Notes under the pieces: model-generated | What the model was told of the DNA's origin: nothing | Databases searched by the model: none | Seen by the model: the letters and a program-made list of their open reading frames with translations, nothing else | Source of the DNA: Pseudomonadota bacterium | Lineage (GTDB): Bacteria; Chloroflexota; UBA6077; JAJPHF01 | Reading direction: 5' to 3' | DNA: 64,000 nucleotides | Assembly (NCBI GenBank): GCA_021325365.1 | Contig: JAJPHF010000077.1 | Coordinates: forward strand, 86,780 to 150,779 | Part shown: one piece after another, positions 62,465-64,000 of the stretch | Numbering within the stretch: the stretch's first letter is position 1 | Layout of the letters: the number at the start of each line of letters is the position of its first letter | Translations under genes and position numbers: made by a program

Positions 62465-63529
62465 CTACGATGCGGCGTCCTGGCGCGCTTTCGGCCGCGC
62501 GAAGATCATCCGGCCCATCAGATTCTGCAAGCTGCGCGTCACGATCACGTCGGCCTCTTGCCCGACGAGCTGGTCCGCACCCTCTACCACGACCATCGTG
62601 CCCTCGGGCAGGTAGCCGACCCCCTGCCCCGCCTGGTTGCCCCGCTCGACGATCTTGATCCGTAGCACGTCGCCGTTGAGGTAGGTCGGCTTCAGCTTGT
62701 TCGCCAGCTCGTTCAGGTTCAGCACTCGGATGCCCTGCAGCGCCGCCACCTTGTTCAGATTGAAGTCGTTGGTGAGCAGCGCCCACTCGTTGGCGCGCGC
62801 CAGCCGCACCAGCTTCGAATCGACGTCGGCGGTGTCGTCGACGTCGAGGTCCACGATCTCCACCGGCGCCAGCGAGTGCTTCTGCAGCTCGTCCAGCACG
62901 TCCAGCCCACGGCGCCCGCGGATGCGCCGTTCGGCGCTGCTGGAGTCGGCCACCTGCTGTAGCTCCGTGAGCACGAACCGTGGCACGACCAGCGTGCAGA
63001 ACAGGAATCCCGTCTCGGCCACGCCGGCGATGCGGCCGTCGATGATCGCGCTGGTATCCACCAGCACGCGCTCGCCGGCGCTCAGCTCGTGGCCCCGCAC
63101 GACCTCGCGCGTGCCGCCCAGCACCGTCAGCACGGCATGCTTGTGCTCGACGGCCGCGATCACCCCCAGGTACCCCAGCAGCCCCGAGGCAATCGCCGGT
63201 AGCCAGATGCCCAGGCCGCCGGGCAGCCCGGCCAGGGGGCCGTGGACCAGCGCGCCACAGACGAGCCCGCCGCCCAGGCCCAGTGCGCCCGCCAGAAAGT
63301 CGCCGCCACTCGCGTGCAGCACTCGGTCGCGGAACCAGTTGAAGGGGACGGTGGTAGCGTAGGGCGTAATGGCGAAGCCCACCGCGAAGCCGAGCGAGGC
63401 CAGCGAGAAGCGGAGCGCGTCGACCGGCACGTTCGGCTCGGGATTGGCGAACAGCAGCCCGGCAAACTCGGACACGCCGAGCGCCGCCACGATGCCGCCG
63501 ATCACCCGCAGAACTAGCTCGAAGCTCAC
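62465..63529 (-). CDS. PIN/TRAM domain membrane protein (YacL type)
   Basis: 354 residues from GTG at 63529. Four hydrophobic helices in the first ~130 residues, then a PIN nuclease domain ('VLVDTSAIIDGRIAGVAETG', 'VPRFVLTELQQVADSSSAER', 'LLTNDFNLNKVAALQGIRVL') with the acidic cluster expected of PIN, and a C-terminal TRAM RNA-binding domain ('GVGYLPEGTMVVVEGADQLV'). YacL-type proteins are membrane-anchored putative RNases. It is the usual upstream neighbour of ispD in Gram-positives and Chloroflexota, which supports the block as ancestral chromosome. Confidence 0.93.
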   Translation of the reverse strand: MSFELVLRVIGGIVAALGVSEFAGLLFANPEPNVPVDALRFSLASLGFAVGFAITPYATTVPFNWFRDRVLHASGGDFLAGALGLGGGLVCGALVHGPLAGLPGGLGIWLPAIASGLLGYLGVIAAVEHKHAVLTVLGGTREVVRGHELSAGERVLVDTSAIIDGRIAGVAETGFLFCTLVVPRFVLTELQQVADSSSAERRIRGRRGLDVLDELQKHSLAPVEIVDLDVDDTADVDSKLVRLARANEWALLTNDFNLNKVAALQGIRVLNLNELANKLKPTYLNGDVLRIKIVERGNQAGQGVGYLPEGTMVVVEGADQLVGQEADVIVTRSLQNLMGRMIFARPKARQDAAS

Positions 63530-64000
63530 CGTGCTCGCCTCATCCCGCGCGTGCCCCGTCGGCCGGCGCCCGCTCGGCCCCGCCACCGCCCAGGCGTCGT
63601 GGCGAACGGCGCTGCCCTGATGCTACCACCCGTCCCGGCGCTGCTTCAATCGCCCGCGCCGCCGGATTGGGCATCCGCGTCGCAGAGTGAGAGCGTCCTA
63701 CTCGTCCCTCCCCCTCTCCCCCTGGGAGAGGGCCGGGGTGAGGGCGTCCTACTCGTCCCTCCCCCTCTCCCCCTGGGAGAGGGCCGGGGGGAGGGCGTTC
63801 CCCGCGTCCTGCGCCCTCTCCCTCTGGGAGAGGGTCGGGGTGAGGGCGCGCCCCGCTAGCCGGCCTCCCCATCACGCAACCCCCCCGCTGGCCCCGGACG
63901 ACCGCCCCCCGCCAATAGCTTCCTCTTTTAGACAGGCCGCGAGGCGCGCCGGAGAGCGCCCGCCGCCCGGCGCGACGTGGTCGCCGGCATTCCCCGTACA
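63530..64000. other. right end of window with third CTCTCCC repeat cluster
   Basis: 471 bp with no supported gene. Three repeat units lie at 63705-63848 (CTCTCCCCCTGGGAGAGGG plus GGGGTGAGGGCG, the middle one slightly altered). CCGGATTGGGCAT (63661-63673) resembles the inverse of ATGCCGAATCCGG, which precedes the first cluster. The last 150 bp show nothing recognisable. Confidence 0.7.

Overview
The window is very GC-rich bacterial DNA, with abundant GTG starts, GGAGG-type ribosome binding sites and tight ATGA/GTGA overlaps. It carries coenzyme F420 genes (separate CofG and CofH, an Fgd-like LLM oxidoreductase, an Rv0121-type PPOX protein), many Thr/Pro/Ala-rich lipoprotein solute-binding proteins, and a PIN/TRAM - ispD - ispF - cysE - cysS - rlmB block. 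This suits a soil or groundwater member of the Chloroflexota; Actinobacteriota or Methylomirabilota (Rokubacteria) are less likely alternatives. The assignment is inference: no rRNA or tRNA gene was recognised.

Layout. 1-1.6 kb: two DppB/DppC-type permeases. 1.7-6.5 kb: small hypothetical proteins, a HIT-Nudix fusion, and a minus-strand operon of isochorismatase-like hydrolase, Tat/lipoprotein solute-binding protein and arylmalonate-decarboxylase homologue, with an unusual inverted repeat inside it. 6.8-12.5 kb: solute-binding protein, cofG, cofH and a ThDP-dependent enzyme. 12.5-17.9 kb: a LysR regulator divergent from two tandem cupin/rubredoxin-like paralogues, a creatinase-fold protein, a solute-binding protein and a Rieske protein. 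18.2-24.3 kb: a minus-strand catabolic operon (VOC dioxygenase, TAXI protein, two solute-binding proteins, MaoC hydratase, class III CoA-transferase). 24.8-26.5 kb: a fused two-domain ABC permease. 26.8-34.9 kb: an accessory island with a frameshifted secreted gene, two full-length IS4-type elements tail to tail around a 92-bp inverted-repeat element, several secreted hypotheticals, and a decayed two-component system. 35-40 kb: a second isochorismatase-like hydrolase, a degenerate cupredoxin, F420-linked enzymes, a Cys-less Asp/Glu-racemase-fold protein and small zinc-ribbon proteins. 40.3-46 kb: scpB, a giant YfhO-like membrane protein and an AtzG/AtzE-like amidase pair. 46-51.8 kb: two reprolysin-like secreted metalloproteases plus a stand-alone propeptide homologue. 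51.9-56.4 kb: epimerase, UbiD-type decarboxylase and a cobalt-type nitrile hydratase operon. 56.6-58 kb: two DUF1622-like membrane proteins and a DUF6582-like protein among dense repeats. 58.2-63.5 kb: the housekeeping block, in which ispD has an apparent one-base frameshift.

How the genes fit together: most of the window looks like catabolic accessory capacity. It combines lipoprotein binding proteins, mostly without transport partners, with enzymes that decarboxylate, hydrolyse, hydrate or ring-cleave carboxylated and aromatic compounds. The F420 genes could supply a deazaflavin cofactor for some redox steps. The least explained material is the tandem cupin/rubredoxin pair with its ligand-depleted creatinase neighbour, the metalloprotease family with its shared C-terminal tail, and the intergenic repeat families.
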